From Chitinophagaceae bacterium UBA4857 (GTDB lineage Bacteria; Bacteroidota; Bacteroidia; Chitinophagales; Chitinophagaceae): 64,000 bases of DNA. The stretch spans positions 50,431 to 114,430 of the forward strand of contig DHEF01000054.1 of NCBI GenBank assembly GCA_002399735.1, in the 5' to 3' direction. Positions within the stretch are counted from its first letter, which is position 1. Each line of letters starts with the position of its first letter. The notes beneath the pieces are model-generated. The model ran no database searches. It worked only from the letters and a program-made list of their open reading frames with translations, and had not been told where the DNA came from. A program made the translations under genes and the position numbers. Positions 36,467-44,880 of this stretch are shown in pieces.

Positions 36467-37576
36467 ATGGCATTAAACTATAAAACTTTTACCGTAGGTG
36501 TAGAAGAAGAATACATGGTTTTAGATCCTGTAACCAAGGAGCTGAAAAGCCATGAACAAAAAATTGTTCAGGAAGGACAAAAAGTAATTAAAGACAAAGT
36601 AAAGGCCGAGATGCATCAGGCCGTTGTGGAAGTAGGTACAGATATTTGCCAGGATGTTGATGAGGCATTCCGCGATGTATCTACCCTGCGTACCACTATT
36701 GCCGGCATTGCAGATAGTTTGGGTTTAGCCATGGGTGCATCGGGTACACACCCGTTTAGCCACTGGGAAAGCCAGCTAATTACCGATCATGTGCGTTACA
36801 GCGAAATTGTAAACGAATTACAGGAAGCAGCCCGTAGTAATTTAATTTTTGGCTTACATGTACACGTGGGTATGGAAACCCGCGAAATGGCTAACCATAT
36901 TGCCAACAGCACTCGTTATTTTTTACCGCATATTTATGCGTTAAGTACCAACTCGCCTTTTTGGGAAGGCCGTAGTACGGGTTATAAATCTTTCCGCACA
37001 AAAGTGTTTGATAAATTTCCACGCACAGGCATACCCGATGCGTTTGAAAGTATTGAGGCTTACGACAACTATGTAAAGCTTTTAATAAAAACCAACTGTA
37101 TTGATAATGCTAAAAAAATATGGTGGGATTTAAGAGTACACCCTTTCTTTAACACGGTGGAGTTTCGCATTTGCGATATACCCATGACAGTAGACGAAAC
37201 TATTGCCATGGCTGCATTATTTCAGGCAGTTTGTGCACGTATATACATGTTGCGCAGCAAAAACCTTAACTTTATGCAGTACTCACGCCCCTTGTTAAAC
37301 GAAAATAAATGGCGTGCCAGCAGGTATGGTATTGACGGTTATTTAATTGACTTTGGTAAAGAGGAAGAAGTAAATACCCGTGCATTAATTTATGAGTTAT
37401 TAGATTTTATTGACCCTGTATTGGACCACCTTGGCAGCCGCCACCGTGTACAGTACGTACATAAAATATTAGAACATGGCACCGGCGCCGATAGGCAGTT
37501 AGCCGTTTACGAACAAAACCGCAACCTAAGTTCGGTAGTGGATTACGTAAGCACAAGCTTCTTAGCCGGCCTGTAA
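36467..37576 (+). CDS. Carboxylate-amine ligase of the GCS2/YbdK family
   Basis: Protein of 369 residues with the glutamate-cysteine ligase 2 signature: FTVGVEEEYMVLD at the N-terminus, GLHVHVGME in the active-site part, HIYALSTNSPFWEGRSTGYKS, and WWDLRVHPFFNTVEFRICD. Weak glutamate-cysteine ligase activity has been shown for E. coli YbdK, but the natural substrates of this family are largely unknown. The ATP-grasp gene upstream is on the same strand. A terminator follows at 37609. Confidence 0.87.
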   Translation: MALNYKTFTVGVEEEYMVLDPVTKELKSHEQKIVQEGQKVIKDKVKAEMHQAVVEVGTDICQDVDEAFRDVSTLRTTIAGIADSLGLAMGASGTHPFSHWESQLITDHVRYSEIVNELQEAARSNLIFGLHVHVGMETREMANHIANSTRYFLPHIYALSTNSPFWEGRSTGYKSFRTKVFDKFPRTGIPDAFESIEAYDNYVKLLIKTNCIDNAKKIWWDLRVHPFFNTVEFRICDIPMTVDETIAMAALFQAVCARIYMLRSKNLNFMQYSRPLLNENKWRASRYGIDGYLIDFGKEEEVNTRALIYELLDFIDPVLDHLGSRHRVQYVHKILEHGTGADRQLAVYEQNRNLSSVVDYVSTSFLAGL

Positions 37577-37608
37577 TTTTTTTGTTGATTGTTTGCTATG
37601 ATTAAGGT

Positions 37609-37640
37609 AACCGGTAGTATTTTTATACTCCGGTTTTTTT
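37609..37640 (+). terminator. Terminator after the GCS2 gene
   Basis: AACCGG and AGTAT arms pair with CCGGTT and ATACT (one bulged T) around TTTT, and a T-run follows. Confidence 0.75.
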
Positions 37641-37647
37641 ATTTTAT

Positions 37648-37722
37648 GTAGTCAGCAGTAGTGCTACTTATCATTGTCCCTTGCGTCGCACTCTTGTACT
37701 TTCTGTTCGCTATTGAGCAATG
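37648..37722 (+). repeat. Mosaic repeat family A copy A9 (short form)
   Basis: TAGTCAGCAGTAGTGCTAC, TCATTGTCCCTTGCG directly joined to TCGCACTCTTGTACTTTC, then TGTTCGCTATTGAGCAATG. It shows the empty junction TTGCG/TCGCACTC that carries a cassette in other copies. Confidence 0.75.
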
Positions 37723-37795
37723 GGGTGGTGGTTGTGGTTTGGGGGAAGTCGTTAATAGTTGATAATTGTTAAAACTTAATACTTTCATTAATACT

Positions 37796-38306
37796 ATGGA
37801 TATTATTGAAATCAGAAAATATACTGTTGATAACAAAACAAAAACGCAGACTAACAAAGAGTTTTGGGAGTATTATATCAATGATGTACCGCTATCAGAA
37901 CAACTTGACATCTTCTTTCAATCCAAAGAAAGTATTTTAGAAAATTGGATTGGGTCGCTTAGTACTTCTGGCAATTCTTGGAATAATAATATTAAAGTAA
38001 AGCAACTACTTGGTAAAAAAATTACAGATGAAGAAATAAAAAAAGGTTTTCCCCCAAACCTGGTCTGAGTTGGATTTTGGTTATTATTTATCTAAATACA
38101 GAGAAGAGCTCAATGACCCGGAAATAATAATATATGGTTGCGCGGAATGTGGTGACTATGATTGTGGTGGTATTACCGTAAACATTGACAGAACAGAAAT
38201 ATCTGTAATTTGGCTTATTAAAGATGAAAATAAAGACTTGAAATTTGAGTTTGAGAAAAATTTATATTTTTCTGCATTTGACAAATTTTTGGATAGAAAT
38301 CTTTAA
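37796..38306 (+). pseudogene. Frameshifted hypothetical gene (two open frames that read as one protein)
   Basis: Frame 1 runs from ATG 37796 to TGA 38068, and frame 2 continues to 38306. With one A fewer in the seven-A run at 38038-38044, the two join smoothly: EEIKK-VFPQTWSELDFGYYL, giving about 169 residues. The second half contains YGCAECGDYDCGGITVNI and is acidic and tryptophan-containing, as in many immunity-type proteins, but I recognise no family. It may be a real single-base insertion, a sequencing error, or transcriptional slippage on A7. It heads the small-protein run 37796-39528. Confidence 0.62.
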
Positions 38307-38308
38307 CA

Positions 38309-38680
38309 ATGGTTATAAAGGATACTATACTTGTTATTAATAGTTGGGAATTACGCACAATAGGCATCATTGCCGAGCTTAATCATGAGTTTAATGGTCT
38401 TCCTCCCGACTCTATTTTAAAATCAACTTCTACAGGTAATGAGTGGCGTGTTTTAAATAGAATTTTATTTAATAACTCGATAAACGAGCAAAAAAAATTC
38501 TCTAACGAAACAATTAAACATTTGCACTTAAGCTTTGGAAGTATTGAAAATATGGAAGCGAGCAAAGAACAAATCTTAGAAAAAGAAAAGCAAAATACCT
38601 TTCAGTACCAGCTTGAGGCTATTGGCTCACATTCAAAGCCAGAACAAAATGACGTTCTAATGTTTTCATTTAATAATTAA
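38309..38680 (+). CDS. Hypothetical protein, 123 residues
   Basis: No known family recognised. Cytoplasmic, acidic to neutral, with no signal or membrane segment. The first half reads MVIKDTILVINSWELRTIGI and contains GNEWRVLNRILFNN; the second half is helical and charged (KEQILEKEKQNTFQYQLEAI). It starts 2 bp after the end of the frameshifted gene, so it is probably cotranscribed with it, and precedes a SUKH immunity-type gene by 65 bp. Position and size fit an immunity or accessory protein, but that is inference only. Confidence 0.5.
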   Translation: MVIKDTILVINSWELRTIGIIAELNHEFNGLPPDSILKSTSTGNEWRVLNRILFNNSINEQKKFSNETIKHLHLSFGSIENMEASKEQILEKEKQNTFQYQLEAIGSHSKPEQNDVLMFSFNN

Positions 38681-38745
38681 GTAGACTGCTATTCAATTTA
38701 AAAAATATTAATGAAACAAGTTGACAACCGTCAAAGTCTTAAACC

Positions 38746-39192
38746 ATGGTTATTCAAGAAATTTTAATAAAAATCATTCAAAAAAATAAAGACGCTGGCA
38801 TTGATGTTTATCCGCCAGCAACATTTAAGAATATTACAAACTTTGAGAAAAAAATAGGATTTAGCCTGCCTACTGATTTTAAAGAATTTTATTTAACATG
38901 TAATGGTTTTGGTTGTAACGAAGATATTTTCAATATGGTTCCACTCTCCGATATGGCTAATTTTCCACAGGATTATGGGCTAAATTGGTTTTACTTTTCC
39001 GAATATATGATTTATTCTGATGTATGGGGAGTGAGATTGACAGGTGCCGACGAGTATGAAATTTTTAATAGTAGTTACCCAACGATTCCGTTAACTACTT
39101 CTCTATATGAATTTCTTGAACGCATCTCAATAGGTCATGTTTTTGAAACAGGCGGATTATATGAATGGCATCAAGAACTTGGAATTAAATAA
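38746..39192 (+). CDS. SMI1/KNR4 (SUKH) family protein
   Basis: Protein of 148 residues matching the SUKH domain: ITNFEKKIGFSLPTDFKEFYLTCNG near residues 30-55 is the diagnostic helix-loop, followed by FNMVPLSDM and later YPTIPLTTSLYEFLERI. Many SUKH proteins are immunity proteins for polymorphic nuclease toxins. No toxin gene is present within the window, so this is either an orphan immunity gene or has another regulatory role. It lies in a run of small unrelated genes on the same strand. Confidence 0.82.
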   Translation: MVIQEILIKIIQKNKDAGIDVYPPATFKNITNFEKKIGFSLPTDFKEFYLTCNGFGCNEDIFNMVPLSDMANFPQDYGLNWFYFSEYMIYSDVWGVRLTGADEYEIFNSSYPTIPLTTSLYEFLERISIGHVFETGGLYEWHQELGIK

Positions 39193-39228
39193 ATTCTCGT
39201 CTCACATTAATTTTAAACCAGTTAGAAA

Positions 39229-39528
39229 ATGCCATCTTATCCACCAAGAAACAATCTAACTAAAAAGGAGGAAGAGCTTTTCAAAAATAAAATCCGATTG
39301 TTACTGGCAGTTCAAAATTCTGTGCCAAATGAACAAATAATAAAACTCATAGACAAATTTAAAAAAGCACAATTATCATTGCTTAAAGCCAAAACTCATT
39401 TGTTAAAAGAAAAAGAGATTCAAGGAGAGGCCATTAACAATAACCTAAAACAATTACAAGTTCAAATAGATGAATGGCGGCAAAAAAGCAATACTGATAT
39501 TCTTAAAGAATTACTAACTAAGAAATAG
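39229..39528 (+). CDS. Hypothetical coiled-coil protein, 99 residues
   Basis: Almost entirely helical and lysine/glutamine/leucine rich, for example IKLIDKFKKAQLSLLKAKTH and then a stretch ending QVQIDEWRQKS. It probably forms one coiled coil. No family is recognised. It follows the SUKH gene by 36 bp on the same strand and ends the small-protein islet. It could be a partner of the SUKH protein or a decayed remnant. No signal peptide or membrane segment. Confidence 0.5.
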   Translation: MPSYPPRNNLTKKEEELFKNKIRLLLAVQNSVPNEQIIKLIDKFKKAQLSLLKAKTHLLKEKEIQGEAINNNLKQLQVQIDEWRQKSNTDILKELLTKK

Positions 39529-39718
39529 GTTTGTCAGCTATCTTCTCAGCCTAGTTTCCGGTTAAGAACCTGGCTAAATTAAATGGCAATCATCCTTCAC
39601 TCACTGTAAAACACCATTCACGCATTTAAAAGCCCATTTTAATAATTGTTTAAAATAAAAGGTTTTATTCAGTCTAAGTTTGATAAAGCAAATCATTAAA
39701 ACTTAAATACTACCTTTT

Positions 39719-40399
39719 ATGAAACAGTTATTTTTATATGCAATCCTAGCAAGTATAACATTATTTACTACGCAATGTAAAAAAGAAGGCCCTGTTGGTC
39801 CGGAGGGGCCGCAAGGGTCGGAAGGGCCTGCAGGCCCAAGAGGTGCAACAGGTGCACCGGGCTCCAGTAGTGTACGATCAAAAACAGTAAAACTAACCAA
39901 TGCACAATGGGGTAATAATACAACCACTCACTGGTTTAATACATCAGCAGGAGTAGCTGTAGGGCATAATGCCCGTTATGTAGATATTAATGAGGCACTG
40001 ATTACACAAGCAATTATGGACAATGGTTTGGTGCAAGTATATTTTATGCCCTATGATGGCACTACTGCTTATACAAGTCTGCCTTATTCCAGACAAAATG
40101 CACAATTAACTTACAACATAAATGTTGATTACACTTACCAGCTTGGTAAAGTAAGATTACTATTTTTCCTTACCGGTTCATATGGAGCGCCTGCCACACC
40201 AAGTGTTTCTACCTGGACAATCCCAAGCTATACTTTTAAATACATCATTATTCCGGGTACTGCTATTGCAGGCAGGTATAGTACCTCGGCTAATAATACT
40301 GAAAAACTCATACAGTTAAAAGGTAATATTTATACTGAAACTGAAATAAAAAATATGCCTTATGGTCAATTATGTCAATTGCTGGATATTAAAGAATAA
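39719..40399 (+). CDS. Lipoprotein with a short collagen-like repeat
   Basis: Protein of 226 residues with a lipoprotein signal (MKQLFLYAILASITLFTTQC, Cys20). It is followed at once by a run of eight G-x-y triplets (residues about 24-48: GPVGPEGPQG to GAPGSS). The remaining 175 residues form a strand-rich domain with VQVYFMPYDGTTAYTSLPYS and a C-terminal GRYSTSANNTEKL. Such Bacteroidota lipoproteins are outer-membrane anchored, but their role is unknown. A hairpin terminator follows at 40425. It is unrelated to its neighbours by content. Confidence 0.8.
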   Translation: MKQLFLYAILASITLFTTQCKKEGPVGPEGPQGSEGPAGPRGATGAPGSSSVRSKTVKLTNAQWGNNTTTHWFNTSAGVAVGHNARYVDINEALITQAIMDNGLVQVYFMPYDGTTAYTSLPYSRQNAQLTYNINVDYTYQLGKVRLLFFLTGSYGAPATPSVSTWTIPSYTFKYIIIPGTAIAGRYSTSANNTEKLIQLKGNIYTETEIKNMPYGQLCQLLDIKE

Positions 40400-40424
40400 T
40401 TCAACAATGATACTTTCTCTTTAC

Positions 40425-40456
40425 AGCCGAGTCGTCCTGCTGGAGACTCGGCTTTG
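40425..40456 (+). terminator. Hairpin terminator after the lipoprotein gene
   Basis: AGCCGAGTC (40425-40433) pairs perfectly with GACTCGGCT (40445-40453). The T-run after it is short (TTTG), so the strength is uncertain. Confidence 0.6.
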
Positions 40457-40642
40457 AGTAATATATAACGATTGATACCCTACAAAAAAACAAGCTTCTT
40501 ATTTGTTTATCTTTATAGTTAAACATTCAAACAAGAAACATATTTATTCAGGAGACCTCTCCTACGTAGAGGTGACGACAATTGCTTAACGTTGAAAAAT
40601 TTGGTTCAAACACGAACCATATTCTATTCCTGAACGGCTGCC

Positions 40643-40730
40643 GGATTGCAGCGGCATACCGACCATCGGGAGGTATATAGCGGAAAGCCGGAACTGCTGC
40701 TGACCGGAGTTACTACCGCCGACAGCCCCT
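40643..40730 (+). repeat. Repeat family C, copy C3, in the 384-bp gap 40400-40783
   Basis: GGATTGCAGCGGCATACCG, ACCATCGGGAGGTATATAGC, GGAAAGCCGG, then the 26-nt tail (40691-40716) that recurs inverted at 10819-10844. Besides this and the terminator, 40400-40783 shows a hairpin at about 40552-40575 (ACCTCT...AGAGGT) and no gene. Confidence 0.65.
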
Positions 40731-40783
40731 AACAAAAAAGAACCACCAATTGGCAGTCCTTTTTATAAAAATTTACGATACTT

Positions 40784-41218
40784 CTAATTCAATACTTTCA
40801 CCGCTTGCCTAGCCAATAGCTGCCAGTTGTTTTTTACTTTTACCCATACCAATACAATATCTAATTTAACAGTGCTGGGTTTGCCACCATCGTTGGTGCT
40901 GGCATCTAAACGGTGACGCACCACTGCCGTACTGCCAACAACCTGTACGGTTTGGTTAGTAAAAGTGATGGTTACAAAATCGGACTTGCCGGTAACGAGT
41001 GTTTGCACAAAAGCAGTTTTGTCTTCTACCTTGCCGCTGGAGTGGCCATAGGTTAATTGATCGGAAGCGAGTTTGTTTAACACTGCTTCGTTAGGGTCAA
41101 TCATCGTTAAACGTAGTTGCTCAACAGCAGCTTCTACTTGTTGTACACTTTTGCTTTGTGCCATTACTGTTGTTGTAAAAATGGAAATAAATATACTTAG
41201 TAAGGTTAATCGTTTCAT
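40784..41218 (-). CDS. Secreted DUF4440/NTF2-like protein
   Basis: Protein of 144 residues from ATG 41218, chosen because MKRLTLLSIFISIFTTTVMAQ is a signal peptide; an ATG at 41236 would overlap the upstream gene. The mature part fits the DUF4440/NTF2 cone fold: DPNEAVLNKLASDQLTYGHS, then TAVVRHRLDAST and DIVLVWVKVKNNWQLLARQA. The family is diverse and this member has no known enzymatic role. It begins 4 bp past the end of the GH43 gene, so the two are very likely cotranscribed. A periplasmic accessory protein for sugar handling is possible but not shown. Confidence 0.8.
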   Translation of the reverse strand: MKRLTLLSIFISIFTTTVMAQSKSVQQVEAAVEQLRLTMIDPNEAVLNKLASDQLTYGHSSGKVEDKTAFVQTLVTGKSDFVTITFTNQTVQVVGSTAVVRHRLDASTNDGGKPSTVKLDIVLVWVKVKNNWQLLARQAVKVLN

Positions 41219-41222
41219 TTGT

Positions 41223-42854
41223 TTAATTTTTATCAATTACAAACCAGTCAATATCTGCATAACCGGCATCGTTGGTTTTTGTTTCGCTGGTACTAAACAT
41301 ACCTACTTTAGCACCAATCCATTGCCCCGGTGTAGCCGTGAAGGTACGGGGTATAATGGTAAACTTTTTATTATCGAAACTGTAACTAAATGTACAGATG
41401 CCTTTTTCTTTTACTTCTACACGTAAATAAATATCATCGCCTTTCACCGCATCCATTAACAGCTCTTCTTCCTTACCTTTTTTGTTAGCGGCTTTGTTGT
41501 TTACATAACTAATAAAGTTGCCGTCCTTGGTTTTGCGTATGCCAATATATGCATAACTCTGCCCCATTACCAATAAACCAACTTTATCGTTTTCAAATTT
41601 TGGTTTAAACTTTAATTTCATGGTTGCTTTAAAATTATCGGCCGGAAACTTTTGTGTTAATCTGTTTGGTCTGTTCCATAATGATCCTGTTGTATCATCG
41701 TTTTTAAAAGCATATAAACGCAGGTACCCCAAATGCCCTGTAACAAAGCCCCAGCGCTGATCGTAGTTAGCAGCCCATTGCCATTGTAAGCCTAATGTAG
41801 GGTCGCTGAAATGATCAGTTTCTATTGGTGTAACCACCGGAAAATTGCCTTTGCCTACATTGGGTTTTTTATACACCATTACCGGATTGCCTTTACCATC
41901 ACCATCTTTATCTTCACCAATTACCGGCCAATCGTTTACCCATTTCATGGGCTGTAAATGCACCACACGTCCGTAAGCATCTTTATCCTGAAAATGTACA
42001 AACCAATCTTCACCGGTTTGTGTATCAACCCATGCTCCCTGGTGCGGACCATTTACCGAAGTACTACCCTGATCCATTACAATTTTATGTTCGTATGGAC
42101 CATACACATTTTTACTGCGCAAAACCAACTGCCAACCGGTAGCCACACCGCCTGCCGGTGCAAACACATAATAGTACCCGTTACGCTTATGCATCTTGGG
42201 GCCTTCCACCGTTTTATGATCGGGGTTACCATCAAATATTAATACAGGATTGCCAATAACTTTTGTTCCCTCGGCATTCATTTCTTTGATGGCAAGAATA
42301 CTTTTAAATCCTGCACGGCTACCGGCGTAAGCCATGGCTAAATATACTTTACCATCTTCATCCCAAAAAGGACAAGGGTCAATTAATCCTTTACCGGCTT
42401 CTACCAACATGGGCTCCGACCATGGGCCTGCTGCATTTTTTGCCTTGGTTACATAAATACCAAATTCAGGGTCGGGAAAATAAATCCAGAACTCACCTTT
42501 ATGATAACGGATTGCAGGTGCCCAAACACCATTGCCATGCTGTACCGTATTGTACACATCGTAAGGCGGTTGCTTAGCCAATGCATGGCCAATTAATTTC
42601 CAGTTAACCAAATCTTTTGAATGTAAAACAGGTAAGCCAGGTACCTGATCAAAGCTGGATGCAATCATGTAATAATCATCACCAACACGTATGGCATCGG
42701 GATCGCTGTAATCGGCATTTAATATGGGATTTTTATACGTACCGTTTTTATTATCGGCCACCCAAACATTGGAAATATAATTATCGGATTGTGCCTGCGA
42801 TACTAACTGTGTTGTTAACAGCAATGCTGCAAACGTGTTGCGTAAAAATGACAT
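41223..42854 (-). CDS. GH43-family beta-xylosidase/arabinofuranosidase with C-terminal beta-sandwich
   Basis: Protein of 543 residues with a signal peptide (MSFLRNTFAALLLTTQLVSQ). The five-bladed propeller shows NPILNADYSDPDAIRVGDDYY with the general-base Asp, LIDPCPFWDEDGKVYLAMA with the middle Asp, and HKTVEGPKMHKRNGYYYV with the acid Glu. Residues about 340-543 match the GH43 C-terminal (DUF1349-like/GH43_C2) domain found in xylan-active Bacteroidota enzymes. It probably releases xylose or arabinose from xylan side chains in the periplasm. The xylose genes (xylB, xylA) and SSS transporter nearby support this. DUF4440 follows directly. Confidence 0.88.
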   Translation of the reverse strand: MSFLRNTFAALLLTTQLVSQAQSDNYISNVWVADNKNGTYKNPILNADYSDPDAIRVGDDYYMIASSFDQVPGLPVLHSKDLVNWKLIGHALAKQPPYDVYNTVQHGNGVWAPAIRYHKGEFWIYFPDPEFGIYVTKAKNAAGPWSEPMLVEAGKGLIDPCPFWDEDGKVYLAMAYAGSRAGFKSILAIKEMNAEGTKVIGNPVLIFDGNPDHKTVEGPKMHKRNGYYYVFAPAGGVATGWQLVLRSKNVYGPYEHKIVMDQGSTSVNGPHQGAWVDTQTGEDWFVHFQDKDAYGRVVHLQPMKWVNDWPVIGEDKDGDGKGNPVMVYKKPNVGKGNFPVVTPIETDHFSDPTLGLQWQWAANYDQRWGFVTGHLGYLRLYAFKNDDTTGSLWNRPNRLTQKFPADNFKATMKLKFKPKFENDKVGLLVMGQSYAYIGIRKTKDGNFISYVNNKAANKKGKEEELLMDAVKGDDIYLRVEVKEKGICTFSYSFDNKKFTIIPRTFTATPGQWIGAKVGMFSTSETKTNDAGYADIDWFVIDKN

Positions 42855-42935
42855 AAGTTTTCGTTATTCTTCTTTTCAGCGTAAAAATATAGTCCTCAAT
42901 ATCTAAAAAAAAAGGCATGGGGTTTTAAAAACTTA

Positions 42936-42949
42936 CGCAATCGTTATCA
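42936..42949. promoter_or_regulatory. Possible LacI-type operator upstream of the GH43 gene
   Basis: The minus strand reads TGATAACGATTGCG, sharing the AACGATTG word with the sites between the SSS and lacI-family genes. It lies about 80 bp upstream of the GH43 start codon. The match is short and was found by eye. Confidence 0.3.
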
Positions 42950-42976
42950 GAATCAACTCTGCTAATACACAATAAA

Positions 42977-43012
42977 AAGGTTGACAAAATGATTTACTCT
43001 TTTGTCAACCTT
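42977..43012 (-). terminator. Terminator of the SSS symporter gene
   Basis: A 13-bp perfect stem (42977-42989 with 43000-43012; AAGGTTGACAAAA arm) lies 29 bp past the symporter stop codon and is followed on the minus strand by U residues. Confidence 0.88.
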
Positions 43013-43041
43013 ATAAACTATTTAATATTTAAACCTAAATA

Positions 43042-44769
43042 CTACCAGAACTTAGCATACAGTGCTATTAATATCATTAAGGTAGCAACAATCATCACCA
43101 CATGTTTAGGACTAACCTTAAACATAGCACTATCAATTTCTAAACCTTTAGGATTAACCTTCGGTCCTGCCAAACTAATAGCAATCATTGTGGCCAGCGT
43201 AATAAAGAATGACCAGCCCATGTTTATTAAAAATGGAATTTCAACAACATTCTGTACAACATTATCCTTCATTACCTGGTATTCGTAGGCAGTGTACAAC
43301 CAGGTTTCTTTACCAAAAATATCAACCGCCCAGTTATTAAAGAATAATGATAATACAAACCCTAAAATTATACCTACTAATGCAGCAGTAGCAGTAGTAC
43401 GTTTCCAGAAGAAACCAAGAATAAACATGGCAAATACACCCGGACTAATAAAGCCAGTATATTTTTGAATAAAGGTAAAACCACCTTCGCCACCAATACC
43501 CAACGTATCGTTTAGTGTAAAGAATAATGCAATTAACAAAGAAACGATAATAGCCCAACGACCAGTAGTTACCAGCTTTTTATCAGAAGCTTCTTTGTCA
43601 AAATATTTTTTATAAACATCTAATGTAAAAATAGTAGATATAGAGTTGGCTTTACCGGCCAAGCTTGCCACAATGGCTGCAGTTAATGCTGCAACAGCTA
43701 ACCCTTTAAACCCTGTTGGCAAAAATGTTAGAATAGCAGAGTAGGCATTATCTTTTACGCCATTAAAGTTTTCTAACATACCATTTTTATGTAACACATA
43801 CGCTGCTATACCAGGCAACATTACAATTACAGGCATAAACAGTTTTAAGAAACCTGCAAACAGAATACCTGTACGGGCAGTTTTTAAATCGGCACCTAAT
43901 GCACGTTGTGTAATATATTGGTTACAGCCCCAGTAGTTTAAGTTTACTATCCATTGACCGGCAAAATACATGGCTATACCCGGTAACACCACATACTTTT
44001 GAACATTAAGGTTTGCAACAGGGTCTGCTAGTGTTACAGTATTAGATTCCGGCTTATCCAAAATCATTTTAAAATGTTCAGGAGCTTCCGACATCAACGT
44101 TTTAAAACCAGCAATTGCGCTGGCACTTTCAGCACCATTCACCCGTGTGTCAACCATTTGTAATGCCATATAAACGGTGGCACACCCCCCCAATATTAAT
44201 ACAGCTACTTGTATTACATCGGTAAAGCCAATTACTTTCATTCCACCTAATGTAATTAACAAGGCCATTAATAATAGTATCACCATTATGGCCTGAATAT
44301 TAAACCCTGTTAAACCGCTTATAGCTACCGCACCCAAATATAAAATAGAAGTCAGGTTTACAAATACATATAAGAATAACCAGAATATTGCCATTACCAA
44401 TGCCACCGTGGAGTTATACCGCTGGGTTAAAAACTGCGGCATGGTGAAAATCTTGTTCTTCAAATAAATTGGTATAAACCAAATGGCAATAATAATTAAA
44501 GCAATGGCCGCTATCCATTCGTATGCAGCAACAGCAACTCCCACAAAAAAACCTTCACCACTCATGCCAATAAACTGCTCAGCAGAAATATTAGAAGCAA
44601 TTAAGGAAGCACCAATAGCCCACCATGTTAATGAGCCTTCCGCCAGAAAAAAGTCTTTTGTACCCATACTCGCTTTTTTCTTACGGGTATAAATCCAATA
44701 ACCATAACCGGCAACAAAAATGAAATAGGTAAGAAAGACAACTATGTCCGAGGTGGAAAGCTTATTCAT
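43042..44769 (-). CDS. Sodium:solute symporter (SSS family), probable sugar transporter
   Basis: Membrane protein of 575 residues with about 14 predicted helices. SGLT-type landmarks are DFFLAEGSLTWWAIGASLIA, SNISAEQFIGMSGEGF, GGMKVIGFTDVIQ, GLAVAALTAAIVASLAGKANS, and YTGFISPGVFAMFILGFFWK. It is probably a Na+-coupled sugar importer in the inner membrane. Its neighbours (GH43 upstream of nothing else but downstream here, LacI divergent, xylA and xylB) suggest xylose, a xylo-oligosaccharide or a uronate as substrate. It is divergent from the LacI gene with a 310-bp shared control region. Confidence 0.88.
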   Translation of the reverse strand: MNKLSTSDIVVFLTYFIFVAGYGYWIYTRKKKASMGTKDFFLAEGSLTWWAIGASLIASNISAEQFIGMSGEGFFVGVAVAAYEWIAAIALIIIAIWFIPIYLKNKIFTMPQFLTQRYNSTVALVMAIFWLFLYVFVNLTSILYLGAVAISGLTGFNIQAIMVILLLMALLITLGGMKVIGFTDVIQVAVLILGGCATVYMALQMVDTRVNGAESASAIAGFKTLMSEAPEHFKMILDKPESNTVTLADPVANLNVQKYVVLPGIAMYFAGQWIVNLNYWGCNQYITQRALGADLKTARTGILFAGFLKLFMPVIVMLPGIAAYVLHKNGMLENFNGVKDNAYSAILTFLPTGFKGLAVAALTAAIVASLAGKANSISTIFTLDVYKKYFDKEASDKKLVTTGRWAIIVSLLIALFFTLNDTLGIGGEGGFTFIQKYTGFISPGVFAMFILGFFWKRTTATAALVGIILGFVLSLFFNNWAVDIFGKETWLYTAYEYQVMKDNVVQNVVEIPFLINMGWSFFITLATMIAISLAGPKVNPKGLEIDSAMFKVSPKHVVMIVATLMILIALYAKFW

Positions 44770-44880
44770 ACAACAATAAATGTTTTAAAAATTTGACAAC
44801 ACTGTTTGCTGTTGCCTAATGATAATCTCCCAAATATATTTTAAAAACATTACTATTGATAATAATGTTAAATTTTAATT

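Noticed and set aside
38038..38044. Programmed ribosomal frameshift at the A7 run
   Set aside because: No stimulatory hairpin or Shine-Dalgarno-like element was seen, and a +1 or -2 shift would be needed; a one-base insertion is simpler.
39703..39927. Glycine/proline-rich open frame antisense to the collagen-like lipoprotein
   Set aside because: It only mirrors the GPx triplets of the lipoprotein gene on the other strand.
40735..40783. Terminator for the DUF4440 gene (A-rich arm with TCCTTTTT)
   Set aside because: The arms AAAAAGAACC and CAGTCCTTTTT pair at too few positions to be called a stem.
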